Virus record (IMG/VR): IMGVR_UViG_3300036791_000360
Location: 1-22,438 of that record
Strand: one strand, 5' to 3'
Length of the DNA: 22,438 bases
DNA from: a virus
The notes under the pieces are model-generated. The model saw nothing but the letters and a program-made list of their open reading frames with translations, had not been told where the DNA came from and made no database searches. Position numbers and translations under genes: made by a program. Below, piece after piece: positions 5,002-13,126 of the stretch (position 1 is the first letter of the stretch; every line of letters starts with the position of its first letter).

Positions 5002-5649
5002 ATGGCGTGGCGTGTGGCAAAATCTCTCGAAACCCTACGTCAGCAAATCAACAATTCGCGGCCGACGCGCAGCCGGGCCTCCGACGGCACCATCGGCGAC
5101 GCCGCCCACGCCTCGCGCAAGTCCGATCACAATCCTTGGGTCAAGGACGGCACCATGGGGGTGGTCACCGCCTGGGACGTGACCCACGATCCCAAGGGCG
5201 GCGTCGATGCCCACGCGCTCGCCGAGCACATGCGCAACACCCGCGACCAGCGCATCAAGTACATCATCAGCAATCGCCGCATCTGCAGCAGCGATACATG
5301 GCAATGGCGCACCTACTCCGGCTCCAATCCGCACAGCGCCCACGTCCACATCAGCGTCAAGGACAGCAAGGGCCACTACGACGACGCCCGCGTCTGGAAC
5401 ATCGGGACGGCATTCGGCGGTCCGGAGCCGGAGACCGAGGACGACCCGATGAAGGCGGCGCTGCCGACCATTCGGCGCGGCGCGCGCGGCGAGAGTGTCA
5501 AAGTCCTGCAGAACCAGCTAAAAATCCCCGTCGATGGCGCCTTTGGGCCGGCGACCGAGGCGGCCGTAAAGGAGTTTCAGACCGGCAAGGGTCTGGAGGC
5601 GGACGGCATCGTCGGTTTCTATACGTGGCAGGCTTTACTCGGAGAGTGA
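5002..5649 (+). CDS. Endolysin: M15-like peptidase plus peptidoglycan-binding domain (215 aa)
   Basis: The ATG at 5002 follows GAGG at 4991-4994. Residues about 25-120 carry candidate zinc ligands in the order expected of M15-type (D,D-/L,D-) peptidases. These are SDH (H43), a VTAWDVTHD segment (D59) and a C-terminal HSAHVHIS (H114/H116). Residues about 150-215 form a PG_binding_1-like repeat (IRRGARGESVKVLQNQLKIP, then DGAFGPATEAAVKEFQ, ending GIVGFYTWQALLGE). There is no signal peptide, so release would need a holin. The two genes directly downstream encode single-span membrane proteins, which fits a lysis cassette. The exact bond cut and the subfamily are inferred. The fold assignment rests on motif order rather than overall similarity. 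A second M15-like domain lies in the protein at 20011. Confidence 0.8.
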   Translation: MAWRVAKSLETLRQQINNSRPTRSRASDGTIGDAAHASRKSDHNPWVKDGTMGVVTAWDVTHDPKGGVDAHALAEHMRNTRDQRIKYIISNRRICSSDTWQWRTYSGSNPHSAHVHISVKDSKGHYDDARVWNIGTAFGGPEPETEDDPMKAALPTIRRGARGESVKVLQNQLKIPVDGAFGPATEAAVKEFQTGKGLEADGIVGFYTWQALLGE

Positions 5650-5651
5650 CC

Positions 5652-5876
5652 ATGGGTCCCTCGGAAGAAGTCGGCAAGGTCGCTGTCGGAATCATCGAGG
5701 CGCTGAAAAATCAGCCGGCGGTGCTGGCGCTGATCGTCTTGAATGTCTTGTTTATTTGCTTTGTTTATTTCGGGATGCGGGAACAGCGCGCTGAAGCGGG
5801 GCTGCAGACGCGCACGCTGCTGGCCCACATCGACAAAGGGCAGGAATTGCTGTCGAAATGTGTGGTGCCGCCATGA
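5652..5876 (+). CDS. Single-span membrane protein, candidate holin or spanin (74 aa)
   Basis: The start at 5652 is fixed by GGAGAG 5 bases upstream and lies 2 bases after the endolysin stop. The N-terminus is polar (MGPSEEVGKVAVGIIEALKN). One transmembrane segment covers about residues 22-41 (PAVLALIVLNVLFICFVYFG). A charged helical tail of about 30 residues follows, with a Cys near the end. Length and topology suit a small holin or an inner-membrane spanin, and the lysis context supports either. No sequence family is recognised. Its stop overlaps the next ATG (ATGA). Confidence 0.7.
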   Translation: MGPSEEVGKVAVGIIEALKNQPAVLALIVLNVLFICFVYFGMREQRAEAGLQTRTLLAHIDKGQELLSKCVVPP

Positions 5877-5983
5877 GGCTGCGACTGCGCGAGTACAGGT
5901 TCTTCAACATGCTGGTGGCGGTGCTGCTATCGTGGGCGCTGACGATCGCTATCGTAGCAATAATCTGGGAGCTTTGGTGGTGA
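5873..5983 (+). CDS. Tiny membrane protein in lysis cluster (36 aa)
   Basis: The ATG at 5873 overlaps the upstream TGA. The peptide is MRLRLREYRFFNMLVAVLLS followed by WALTIAIVAIIWELWW. It has a basic N-terminus, one hydrophobic span and an aromatic C-terminal anchor. The basic end should stay in the cytoplasm, which suggests a bitopic inner-membrane peptide. It may modify the neighbouring candidate holin (antiholin) or form part of the pore, but this is inference from position. Its stop overlaps the next GTG start. Confidence 0.6.
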   Translation: MRLRLREYRFFNMLVAVLLSWALTIAIVAIIWELWW

Positions 5984-6180
5984 CTGATCCATTGGATTCG
6001 ATTAGCGACCTGATCGCGGCCCTCAACCGCATCGACGACACGCTACGTCAGGTGTCTGGTCTGGAGCAGGTGCCGGGCCAACGCTCGATCGTCCAGGTGC
6101 AGGACACGCGCCCGGTGATGCCGAAGCTGACCGCCAACCAGTGGCCTTTCCGCAACGGTGACGGATTTCCCACAAGCTAG
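5980..6180 (+). CDS. Small soluble hypothetical protein (66 aa)
   Basis: The frame is open upstream inside other genes. The GTG at 5980 is chosen because it overlaps the previous stop as GTGA. GTG at 5977 is an equal alternative, one codon longer. The product has an N-terminal amphipathic helix (DPLDSISDLIAALNRIDDTL) and an extended C-terminal half rich in Gln, Pro and Val (VQVQDTRPVMPKLTANQWPF). No family is recognised. It is the last of the tightly overlapped lysis-type group. Confidence 0.5.
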   Translation: MTDPLDSISDLIAALNRIDDTLRQVSGLEQVPGQRSIVQVQDTRPVMPKLTANQWPFRNGDGFPTS

Positions 6181-6206
6181 AACTTTTTGTGAAAGGTGTG
6201 GGTCAC

Positions 6207-7901
6207 ATGAACATCTTTGATCTTTTCAAATTTCGCGACCCGTCGTGGATGTTCATGTCCTACGACGGCAGCGGCGGCGGCGACGGCGGGAACGACAGCT
6301 ACGGTGGCGGTGGTGGTGGCGGCTACGGCGGTAACTACGGCGGGAGTTACGGCGGCTACGGCGGCAACACCTACAGCGGCTACGCTGGCAACTACGGAGG
6401 CAACTACGGCATCAGCTACGGTGGCGCCGACGGCACCGACCCGGGTACCGACCCGACCGATCCGACCGGCGGTAATCAGAGCCCATCCAGCTTGGCTGAC
6501 GGGAGCGTGCAGGGTCAGGAGCAGGCCGCCCGCGAGGCTTTTGCTTCCGCTGCCGGCGGCGGTGGAGTCAGCACCGATCTGAGCGATCCGACCGGCGGCA
6601 ATCAAAGCCCGACAGCTGACCCTAACGCCAACGATCCCAGCAATGAATTCGGTGGCGGCATCACTGATCCCGGCGCTGGCCAGCAGAATACGACCACCGA
6701 AGGCGGAAACTTTCCCGGCGCCGATACTGGCGGTGCGGAGCAGACTGGCGATCCTAATGCCAACGATCCCAGCAACGAATTCGGTGGCGGCGTGCAGGCT
6801 GGTGGCCAGCAGGATGCCCGCGCCACCGACGGCGGAAACTTTCCCGGCGCCGATACCGGCGGCGCGGAGCAGACCGCTCCAAGTGCGCAGGGCCAGAGCG
6901 GCCAGGGCATGTCGTTCGGAGATTATCTCCGGGCCGCCCTCGGCGGTGCGTTCAGCACACCAGCTGCGGCCGGAGAGTTGCCGACCGAAGGAATGCCCAA
7001 CCCTAACTTCATGCAGGGCTACAACGTGACCGGCCTACCGGCTGGCATGAAGGATCAAGGCCAATTCCCGAACGCGGCCAACAACTACAACTTGACCGGC
7101 CTACAGGCAGGCATGGGCCAGGGACCGTTCGTCAGCGGACCATTCCAGGACGGTCCGCCCGTTATGCCGGGCGGTCAATCTCTGACCGGAACCAGCCCGG
7201 CGCTGACCGGGCAAGCGCCGGGCTTAACCCCGCAGCAGGCGGCCGATGCCTTCGGCAATCCACCGGTAGTGAATCCTGGCGACACCATCATCGGACCGCA
7301 AAATCCAGTCAATCCACAGGTCGCAGACAATGTTCCGCTTCCAACCGCGGACCCTCGGCAGCAGGTCGCGGACAATGTTCCGCTTCCAATCCGAGACCCG
7401 CGGGCGGGGATAGGAGACGCCTCGCAAGATCAGTCGCAATTCCCCTATGGGCCCATAGGCGCGCCAAGCCAGGGGCAGCAAGGGCAGCAGCGGACGCAAG
7501 TCGCGTCACTGAATGACCCATTCCGGATCGGAACGTCCCAACCGCTTGGGCCAAATGACCCCCTGCCAGAAGGAGGTACGTGGTCGAACCCCATCACCCC
7601 CCGAGGGTCCTACAGCACTCTTTCCGACATCGCTACCGGTGGATACGCCCAGAACCAAGGTTCGTGGATTTCCAGTCTGGCGCAGCAGCAGGCGATGCAA
7701 CAGCCGGCAATGCAACAGCCGGCGGCGCCAGTGGCGGCGCCACAGCCGGCACCCGCTCCGCCACCGGGCGGATACGGGCCAGTGCCCGACACTGGCGGCT
7801 ACGTCAGCAGTGACTACGGGCCGGTGATCTTTCCCAACACACCCCCGGCGCCCGCATCGGACTACAGCAATAACCTCTTCGACCTGGGTGCCGCTCCGTG
7901 A
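6207..7901 (+). CDS. Gly/Pro/Asn-rich repetitive protein, probable virion component (564 aa)
   Basis: An ATG at 6189 is in frame, but 6207 has GAAAGG 10 bases upstream and gives MNIFDLFKFRDPSWMFMSYD. Residues about 25-75 are almost all Gly, Tyr, Asn and Ser. Then come two DPTGGNQSP motifs and a 43-44 residue tandem duplication (DPNANDPSNEFGGG to GGNFPGADTGGAEQT). Paired YNVTGLPAGM/YNLTGLQAGM and a 15-residue duplication (QVADNVPLPTADPRQ) follow. The C-terminal part is Pro/Gln-rich. It has no recognisable catalytic domain. Low complexity suggests an unfolded or fibrous linker-type structural protein. The DPTGGNQSP and DQSQFP words recur in the proteins at 20011 and 21603, which tie it to the ejection side of the particle. 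Its stop overlaps the terminase GTG. Confidence 0.7.
   Translation: MNIFDLFKFRDPSWMFMSYDGSGGGDGGNDSYGGGGGGGYGGNYGGSYGGYGGNTYSGYAGNYGGNYGISYGGADGTDPGTDPTDPTGGNQSPSSLADGSVQGQEQAAREAFASAAGGGGVSTDLSDPTGGNQSPTADPNANDPSNEFGGGITDPGAGQQNTTTEGGNFPGADTGGAEQTGDPNANDPSNEFGGGVQAGGQQDARATDGGNFPGADTGGAEQTAPSAQGQSGQGMSFGDYLRAALGGAFSTPAAAGELPTEGMPNPNFMQGYNVTGLPAGMKDQGQFPNAANNYNLTGLQAGMGQGPFVSGPFQDGPPVMPGGQSLTGTSPALTGQAPGLTPQQAADAFGNPPVVNPGDTIIGPQNPVNPQVADNVPLPTADPRQQVADNVPLPIRDPRAGIGDASQDQSQFPYGPIGAPSQGQQGQQRTQVASLNDPFRIGTSQPLGPNDPLPEGGTWSNPITPRGSYSTLSDIATGGYAQNQGSWISSLAQQQAMQQPAMQQPAAPVAAPQPAPAPPPGGYGPVPDTGGYVSSDYGPVIFPNTPPAPASDYSNNLFDLGAAP
6618..6878 (+). repeat. Tandem 132/129-bp in-frame duplication
   Basis: Copy 1 runs 6618-6749 and copy 2 runs 6750-6878 with one codon fewer. 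Both encode DPNANDPSNEFGGG at the start and GGNFPGADTGGAEQT at the end. The middle third has diverged. Confidence 0.8.
7317..7406 (+). repeat. Tandem 45-bp in-frame duplication
   Basis: The units at 7317-7361 and 7362-7406 encode QVADNVPLPTADPRQ and QVADNVPLPIRDPRA inside the Gly-rich protein. Confidence 0.8.
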
Positions 7902-9694
7902 GCACCATCCGCCAGGGCATCTACGATCTACTCGGCGCTGTCGAGATCGATACCAAAGAAAGCGGCCGAGGCCACGTCGACCCGTGGCTGTCGCAGCGCA
8001 TGATCATCGACGCCATCGCCAAGGGGCTATCAGAAGGCGTGCATGAATTTGTTATACTGAAATCTCGGCAGATGGCGGCTACGACTGTTTGCTCCGTCAT
8101 CGAACTTTTCTGGGCACTCGCCAACCCCGGTGTGCAGGGAGCCATCATTGCCGATCGAACAGACAACCTCGAGCGCCTTCGCAGGATTTTTGCGTCGCTG
8201 CTTGAAACGCTTCCGCCTGAGTGGCGATCGCCGGACCACCGGCTCGTACAAAACAACCGAAATGGACTGGCCTTCGCTAATCGTAGTGTTATCGATCTAC
8301 TTGCTGCTGGGAGTAATCCTGATCTTGGTGCTTCCCGCGCATTGAACATGATGCACGCCACCGAGTGCGCGCAATGGCGCAGCTTGGCCGGCGTGGAATC
8401 ACTCAAGGCATCGCTGGCGAGGCTCAATCCAAACAGACTGTATGTGTGGGAGTCGATCGCCAACGGCTTCAACTGGTACTACAACTTTTGCCAGCAGGCC
8501 AAAGAGGACCGCCACATGCGGTTCATCTTCATCGGCTTCTGGGCCAACCCCACCTACACCATCCCCAAGAAAGACCCCGACTACAAGATTTACTGGGACG
8601 GGCACCTGACCACGGACGAGATCAACCGGGCCAAATACGTCAAGCAACAATATGGCTACGTGGTGAAGCCGGAGCAGATTGCTTGGTGGCGGCGCGAGTC
8701 CGAGTTCCGCGCCGAGGAATACATGATGCGGCATTTCCCCTGGCACGAACGGGAATGCTTCATCGCGTCCGGATCCGGATTCTTCCCGGCCGCCCGCACG
8801 CTCGAGATCGCCGAGGCGCTCAATCCCGGCCCGCCGATGAAGGCCTACAAATACACGTTCGACGAACAATTTCTGGCGAGCCGAATCGAGCAGGTGTCAG
8901 ACCCCGAGGAGGCGAACCTGCGGGTCTGGGAGCCGCCCGAGGAAAAGGCCATCTACGCCATCGGCATCGATCCATCCGGCGGCGGTGGCGGCGAAGCCAA
9001 CGATCACGCCGTCGAAGTGTTCCGCTGCTACTCCGATCGCATCGTGCAGGTCGCCGAATTCCAATCAAACAGGCCGCTGACGTATCAACTAGCCTGGGTG
9101 CTCGCCCACCTCGCCGGTGCCTATCGCGACCATATGGCCAACCTGGAGGTGACCGGTATCGGAGCCGCGGTGTTGCCCGAGGTGCGCAACCTGCGCCAGC
9201 TGGCCGAGCGTGGCATTCTGCAGGCGGAGCCAAACAGCGACCCCATCTTGTCGATGATCGGACAGGTGCGCTGGTTCCTGTATAAGCGAGCCGACTCCAT
9301 GAGCGGAGTGGGCAACATTATCAACTGGAAAACCAACGCCGACAACAAACGGCAGATATTCAGCGAGGTGCGTGATAGCTTGATGCTGCGCCGCCTCGAG
9401 ATCAGATCGATCCGACTGATCCAGCAGATGCAGGCGATTGTCGAGGACGAAACCGGCTGGCTGGGGGCCGGCGAGGACACCGGAGCCAACGACGACCTTG
9501 TCTCGGCCCTCGTCCTGGCGCATCACGTCTGGGTCGAAATGCAGCGTCCCGGCTTGGTGGCGCGCGACTACACCTGGGACTCGGTCAAGGGGGAGAGGCC
9601 GCCGCAGAACCCCGGCACCATTTTGTCTTTTGCCTTCAGCCAACATCTAAAGAAAGTCAATGTGAAAGCCACTTCGCGAATTGATAGGTTCTGA
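7898..9694 (+). CDS. terL: Terminase large subunit (598 aa)
   Basis: This is the ATPase-nuclease motor that translocates DNA into the procapsid and cuts it. The GTG at 7898 overlaps the upstream TGA. A deviant Walker A lies at about residues 54-63 (LKSRQMAATT). The motif usually ends with Gly before its small residue, and here that Gly is Ala. The Walker B region is ALNMMHATECAQW with the catalytic Glu at 156, close to the HxSExAxW form seen in many phage terminases. The nuclease domain shows GIDPSGGGGGEANDH (D358), LEVTG (E417) and GANDDLVSAL (D532/D533), the expected three acidic sites. Length is normal for the family. No small terminase subunit is recognisable next to it. Confidence 0.93.
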   Translation: MSTIRQGIYDLLGAVEIDTKESGRGHVDPWLSQRMIIDAIAKGLSEGVHEFVILKSRQMAATTVCSVIELFWALANPGVQGAIIADRTDNLERLRRIFASLLETLPPEWRSPDHRLVQNNRNGLAFANRSVIDLLAAGSNPDLGASRALNMMHATECAQWRSLAGVESLKASLARLNPNRLYVWESIANGFNWYYNFCQQAKEDRHMRFIFIGFWANPTYTIPKKDPDYKIYWDGHLTTDEINRAKYVKQQYGYVVKPEQIAWWRRESEFRAEEYMMRHFPWHERECFIASGSGFFPAARTLEIAEALNPGPPMKAYKYTFDEQFLASRIEQVSDPEEANLRVWEPPEEKAIYAIGIDPSGGGGGEANDHAVEVFRCYSDRIVQVAEFQSNRPLTYQLAWVLAHLAGAYRDHMANLEVTGIGAAVLPEVRNLRQLAERGILQAEPNSDPILSMIGQVRWFLYKRADSMSGVGNIINWKTNADNKRQIFSEVRDSLMLRRLEIRSIRLIQQMQAIVEDETGWLGAGEDTGANDDLVSALVLAHHVWVEMQRPGLVARDYTWDSVKGERPPQNPGTILSFAFSQHLKKVNVKATSRIDRF

Positions 9695-9696
9695 CC

Positions 9697-10143
9697 ATGC
9701 CAATCGTCCGCACGTACTGCTGCCTGTTCTGCAACCACACTATGCGGGTGACGCTGGAGTCCTCGCAGTGGGACGAGCCACCGCCGGAATGTCCGGAGTG
9801 CGCGCTCAGGCCCATGGCCCAGGAGTTCGTCGCTCCGGCCATCGTCGGGTCGAACCGCGCCCGGGCGGTGGCGCTGGCCGAGGACATCGCCGCCAACGAT
9901 TACGGGGTCGCCGACATCAATCTGTCGAGCCGGGAAGGCATCGCGCCCAAGGTCCGCTACAAAGACGACAACCGCAGCACCAAACCTCAAGGCAACTGGG
10001 GCGGCGTCAATCCGGAGGCGCTTGAGTCGGCCGTCGCGCTGGGGCGACAAACCCGGATGGAACACGGCTCGAGCCTCGATATCATCAAGACAATGCCCGA
10101 CTACATCGCCAACTCCAAAAAATTATCAATCAAGGTGTGGTGA
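9697..10143 (+). CDS. Zinc-ribbon phage protein (148 aa)
   Basis: The protein starts MPIVRTYCCLFCNHTMRV and has a second cysteine pair in PPPECPECALRPM, so CxxC...CxxC is a likely zinc ribbon in the first 40 residues. The rest is soluble. It includes a helix rich in Ala (ARAVALAEDIAANDYG) and a conserved-looking GNWGGVNPEALESAVALGRQ. It lies 2 bases after the terminase and directly abuts the portal gene. It could be a DNA-packaging accessory or small terminase substitute, but only the zinc ribbon is supported by the sequence. Confidence 0.7.
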   Translation: MPIVRTYCCLFCNHTMRVTLESSQWDEPPPECPECALRPMAQEFVAPAIVGSNRARAVALAEDIAANDYGVADINLSSREGIAPKVRYKDDNRSTKPQGNWGGVNPEALESAVALGRQTRMEHGSSLDIIKTMPDYIANSKKLSIKVW

Positions 10144-11850
10144 ATGCTCAAGCTGCCGAAGGACGCCGAAACGCTTGGCCCGTGGGCGCAGGAAATCACC
10201 GACGAGATGCTGACCTCGGCGGACGAGCGCGCCATGGTCATCACCCGCGCCTCGCAATACTACTATCAGGGCTGCTACGACAGCCGCGCGGCGATCTACA
10301 ACAAGTGCAAGCCGTTCATCGACAAGCTGTCCGGCTTCCTGATGCAGCCGACCGATATCCGGTTTTCCATCATCTACGATTCGACCGAGCCCGAGGACGT
10401 GCTGCAGCGCGCGCAGGTGGCCGGCGAGAAGCTGACCGCCGATTACCGGCAGACCGACTCTGATATCAAATTCGCGGAAGCCGTCACCTGGGCCCTGATC
10501 AACGGATGTCAGATCATCAAGCACACCCCCGCCAAGGATGGATTCCGCATCGCTCCCGTGCATCCACAGCACTTTGGAGTTCTAAGCGAAACCACCCTCG
10601 CGCTCGACGATCAGGAGGCCTTCGTTCACGTCTCGTTTCCGACTGTGTCGCAGCTGCGATCGATGCTCGACGAAGGCGACTATCCCAACCCCGAGGAGAT
10701 CATCGCCCAGGTCCTGCAGGCCAACAAAGAGGAAAAATCCGACGAGGAGCCGACCTACTTTCACCAGATGATGGTGGGCGGCATGCAGCCGCTGGGCGAT
10801 CCTAACGACACTCCGAGCGCCGCCGGCATCGTGTCGGTGTTCCCCACTCCGACCCCGTGGCGGCCGACCAAGCGCATCTGGCAAACGGTGAGGTTCTGTG
10901 AAATCTGGATCAGGGACGCCGACCGCGGCGGCGACTACACGACGCTGCAGATGGTCTATCCAGACATCCTGATCGAGGGGAAACACACCCGCCGCAATCT
11001 GTCGAAAATCCCCGGACGCCAGCCGTTCGTGAAGGTCCAATCAGCGCCGACGCCGGGATACTTCTGGGGCCGGTCGCTGCTCGCCGACGTCCAGATGCTG
11101 CAAGACGTGCTGAACAAGCGCATGCGCGACCTCAAGGTCATGTGGGACCGCAACGCGAACGCCCCGCAAGTTTTCTCCGGCTTCACCAGCGTCACCGAGG
11201 AGCAGTATTTCAAGATCATCTCCGAGGGCGGCTTCATCAACGACCCCAACCCGAATGCAAAGGCGCAGAAGCTGACCGAGCCGCCCCCGCAGGGATACAT
11301 GGAAGAGCTCCAGTTCCTCTTTCAGCTGTTCGACGAGTCCTCCGGGTTCTCCCCGGTCATGTCCGGCCAGGGCGAGCCGGGCGTGCGCGCCGGCATCCAC
11401 GCCCAGACGCTGGTGCGGACCTCGAGCCCGCGGCTCATCGACCAAGCCTGCCGCATCGAACGGCAATTGGCCGAAAGCGGCTACCTGTCGCTGCGCCTGA
11501 TGCAGGCCCAGGACCCCAGCATCTACACCACCGACCAGGGCACCGAGTTCACGCTCGAGCAGCTGCCAGGGGACTTCCAGGTCGCGGTCGACTCGCATTC
11601 GGCCTCGCCGGCCTTCGCCGAGGACAACCGCCAAGTGGCGATCGCGCTCGCCCGCGCCGGTGCCATCGACTCCGAGGACCTGATCCGGATGTTGCATCCA
11701 CCAGGATCAGAACTGCTGCTGGCGCGGCTGCGAGACCGTCAGAAAGCGCAGAAAGATCAGGCCGAAAAGGATCACAAAGAGCAGCTGCTGCGGGACGTGC
11801 TGCACATGCCCCAGCACAAGCAGAGTGGACAGGGCGGCAAAAAAAGTTAA
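10144..11850 (+). CDS. Portal protein, podovirus type (568 aa)
   Basis: This is the dodecameric ring at one capsid vertex through which DNA enters and leaves. Evidence is length, position after terminase and before scaffold and capsid, and typical portal segments. These are an N-terminal helical region with YYYQGCYDS, the KPFIDKLSGFLMQPTDIRFS segment, a stem-like LLADVQMLQDVLNKRMRDLK, and QLFDESSGFSPVMSGQGEPG with VRAGIHAQTLVRTSSPRLID. The last is reminiscent of portal crown and channel helices of podoviruses. The C-terminal tail is basic and Gln-rich (KQSGQGGKKS). It starts 3 bases after its upstream neighbour's stop codon begins, so translation is probably coupled. Confidence 0.85.
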   Translation: MLKLPKDAETLGPWAQEITDEMLTSADERAMVITRASQYYYQGCYDSRAAIYNKCKPFIDKLSGFLMQPTDIRFSIIYDSTEPEDVLQRAQVAGEKLTADYRQTDSDIKFAEAVTWALINGCQIIKHTPAKDGFRIAPVHPQHFGVLSETTLALDDQEAFVHVSFPTVSQLRSMLDEGDYPNPEEIIAQVLQANKEEKSDEEPTYFHQMMVGGMQPLGDPNDTPSAAGIVSVFPTPTPWRPTKRIWQTVRFCEIWIRDADRGGDYTTLQMVYPDILIEGKHTRRNLSKIPGRQPFVKVQSAPTPGYFWGRSLLADVQMLQDVLNKRMRDLKVMWDRNANAPQVFSGFTSVTEEQYFKIISEGGFINDPNPNAKAQKLTEPPPQGYMEELQFLFQLFDESSGFSPVMSGQGEPGVRAGIHAQTLVRTSSPRLIDQACRIERQLAESGYLSLRLMQAQDPSIYTTDQGTEFTLEQLPGDFQVAVDSHSASPAFAEDNRQVAIALARAGAIDSEDLIRMLHPPGSELLLARLRDRQKAQKDQAEKDHKEQLLRDVLHMPQHKQSGQGGKKS

Positions 11851-11880
11851 TTCTCCCGCCCCTCACGTAGGAATCCGATC

Positions 11881-12360
11881 ATGCCGGATATCTTGGGTGC
11901 CGAAACCGGTGACATGGGCGGCCCTCCCAGTGCCCCCGGTCCAGGTCCAGGTGGGCCCGCACCGGGCGCTCCACCGGGAGGAGGCTCTCCGCCTCCTGGC
12001 GGAGGCCCGATGCTCGCCGCGCTGACCAGGGGCCAGCAAGGACCACAGCAATCAGCGCCGGGAATGGGCGCGCAGGCCGATGCGCTCAACAAGGTTTTCG
12101 GAGCGGTCAAGATGTTGGAGTCCGCGCTCGCAGGCCTCGGCGCCGGCAGCCCTCCGTACAAAGACACCCTCAAGGCCATCCAATCCCTGACCAAGCACAT
12201 CCCGCAGGGAAGTCCTACGGCAGGAGTTCAAAAGACGATGTTCAGTGATATGCTGCAGGGCACGATCAAGAATGCCCTGCTGCAAAAACTCGCGTCGGGA
12301 GGTCAGGGACAGCCCGGTCAGCAGGCGCCCAACCCATCCATGCCGATGCCAGGAGCATAA
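11881..12360 (+). CDS. Gly/Pro-rich small structural-region protein (159 aa)
   Basis: The start is supported by TAGGA at 11868-11872. Residues about 10-55 are Gly/Pro-rich (SAPGPGPGGPAPGAPPGGGS and on). A helical body follows (ADALNKVFGAVKMLESALAG, then PYKDTLKAIQSLTKHI and TMFSDMLQGTIKNALLQKLA), and the tail is again Pro/Gln-rich. This resembles small proteins found between portal and scaffold in podovirus-like genomes, but no named family is recognised. A role as scaffold cofactor or minor head protein is inferred from position. Confidence 0.65.
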   Translation: MPDILGAETGDMGGPPSAPGPGPGGPAPGAPPGGGSPPPGGGPMLAALTRGQQGPQQSAPGMGAQADALNKVFGAVKMLESALAGLGAGSPPYKDTLKAIQSLTKHIPQGSPTAGVQKTMFSDMLQGTIKNALLQKLASGGQGQPGQQAPNPSMPMPGA

Positions 12361-12362
12361 CC

Positions 12363-12551
12363 ATGGCCATGCAAAATAAGTCGTTCGAGCCGCCCATCTC
12401 ATCTCCGCCGCAGAAGCCGCCGCGAACGATTCTGCAGGTGGACAATCAATCAGAGGTCAGCGAGTGGGGCGCGATTCCAAAGGTCGTTCCAAAACCAGAA
12501 GGCGGCGTGCCAGTGCAAAGAACCATCGCAGGCAAGTCGGGTGAATCCTGA
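12363..12551 (+). CDS. Small Pro-rich hypothetical protein (62 aa)
   Basis: AGGAG (12351-12355) lies 7 bases before the ATG at 12363. The product is hydrophilic and extended, starting MAMQNKSFEPPISSPPQKPP. No domain is seen. The stop overlaps the next ATG (TGATG at 12549-12553), so the two are coupled. It sits between portal and scaffold and is presumably a minor head or assembly factor. Confidence 0.6.
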   Translation: MAMQNKSFEPPISSPPQKPPRTILQVDNQSEVSEWGAIPKVVPKPEGGVPVQRTIAGKSGES

Positions 12552-13096
12552 TGCCCAAACAGATCAGCGACGAAGAGTACGACTACCTACAATCACGCAA
12601 GCAGACCGCCGACTTCGTCGAGTCGATTTACAACGATCCAGCCCTTGCCGATGAGGCAAAGGCGCTGATCAAGAAGAAATACCCCAAGCTTCCGATCCCG
12701 GAATACGACCTCCGTCACGAGGTGCGCTCGACCTTCGCGGCCGAGAAGAAGCAGCGCGACGACGCGGAAGCAGAGCAGAGGAAGCGGCGGCAGAATGCCA
12801 ACTGGCAGAAGAAGCGCGCGGAGACGCAAGCAAAATACGGCTTCACCGACGATGGAATGAAAGACCTCGAGAAGATGATGGTGGAGCGCAACATCGGCGA
12901 TTACGATGCCGCAGCCACCTTCAAAGCCGCCAGGGACCCCAAGCCGATCGACGCCGAGTTCACCAGCCAGCGATGGGAGCACGACAAGAAACCGGGCTGG
13001 GCCGAGATGACCAAGGATCCCGAAGCGTGGGGGCGCAAAGAGATCATGGGCGCGATTCAGCGCGACCAGCAGCGGATGAAGAATCAGCAATACTGA
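12551..13096 (+). CDS. Probable scaffolding protein (181 aa)
   Basis: The product is highly charged and predicted to be nearly all helix. It starts MPKQISDEEYDYLQSRKQTA, has a Lys/Arg/Glu-rich centre (FAAEKKQRDDAEAEQRKRRQ, then NANWQKKRAETQAKYG), and ends in a short basic Gln-rich tail (QRDQQRMKNQQY). Composition, size and position directly before the capsid gene are typical of phage scaffolding proteins, which template procapsid assembly and are then removed. No sequence signature proves this. The start overlaps the stop of the previous gene. Confidence 0.75.
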   Translation: MPKQISDEEYDYLQSRKQTADFVESIYNDPALADEAKALIKKKYPKLPIPEYDLRHEVRSTFAAEKKQRDDAEAEQRKRRQNANWQKKRAETQAKYGFTDDGMKDLEKMMVERNIGDYDAAATFKAARDPKPIDAEFTSQRWEHDKKPGWAEMTKDPEAWGRKEIMGAIQRDQQRMKNQQY

Positions 13097-13126
13097 GATA
13101 AATCGTATATTGCAGGAGGCGCAAAC

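Noticed and set aside
5007-5651. Long Arg/Gln/His-rich reading of the endolysin region in another frame
   Set aside because: It is the shifted frame of the endolysin. Only its last part, from ATG 5652, has a ribosome-binding site and membrane-protein character, and that part is annotated.
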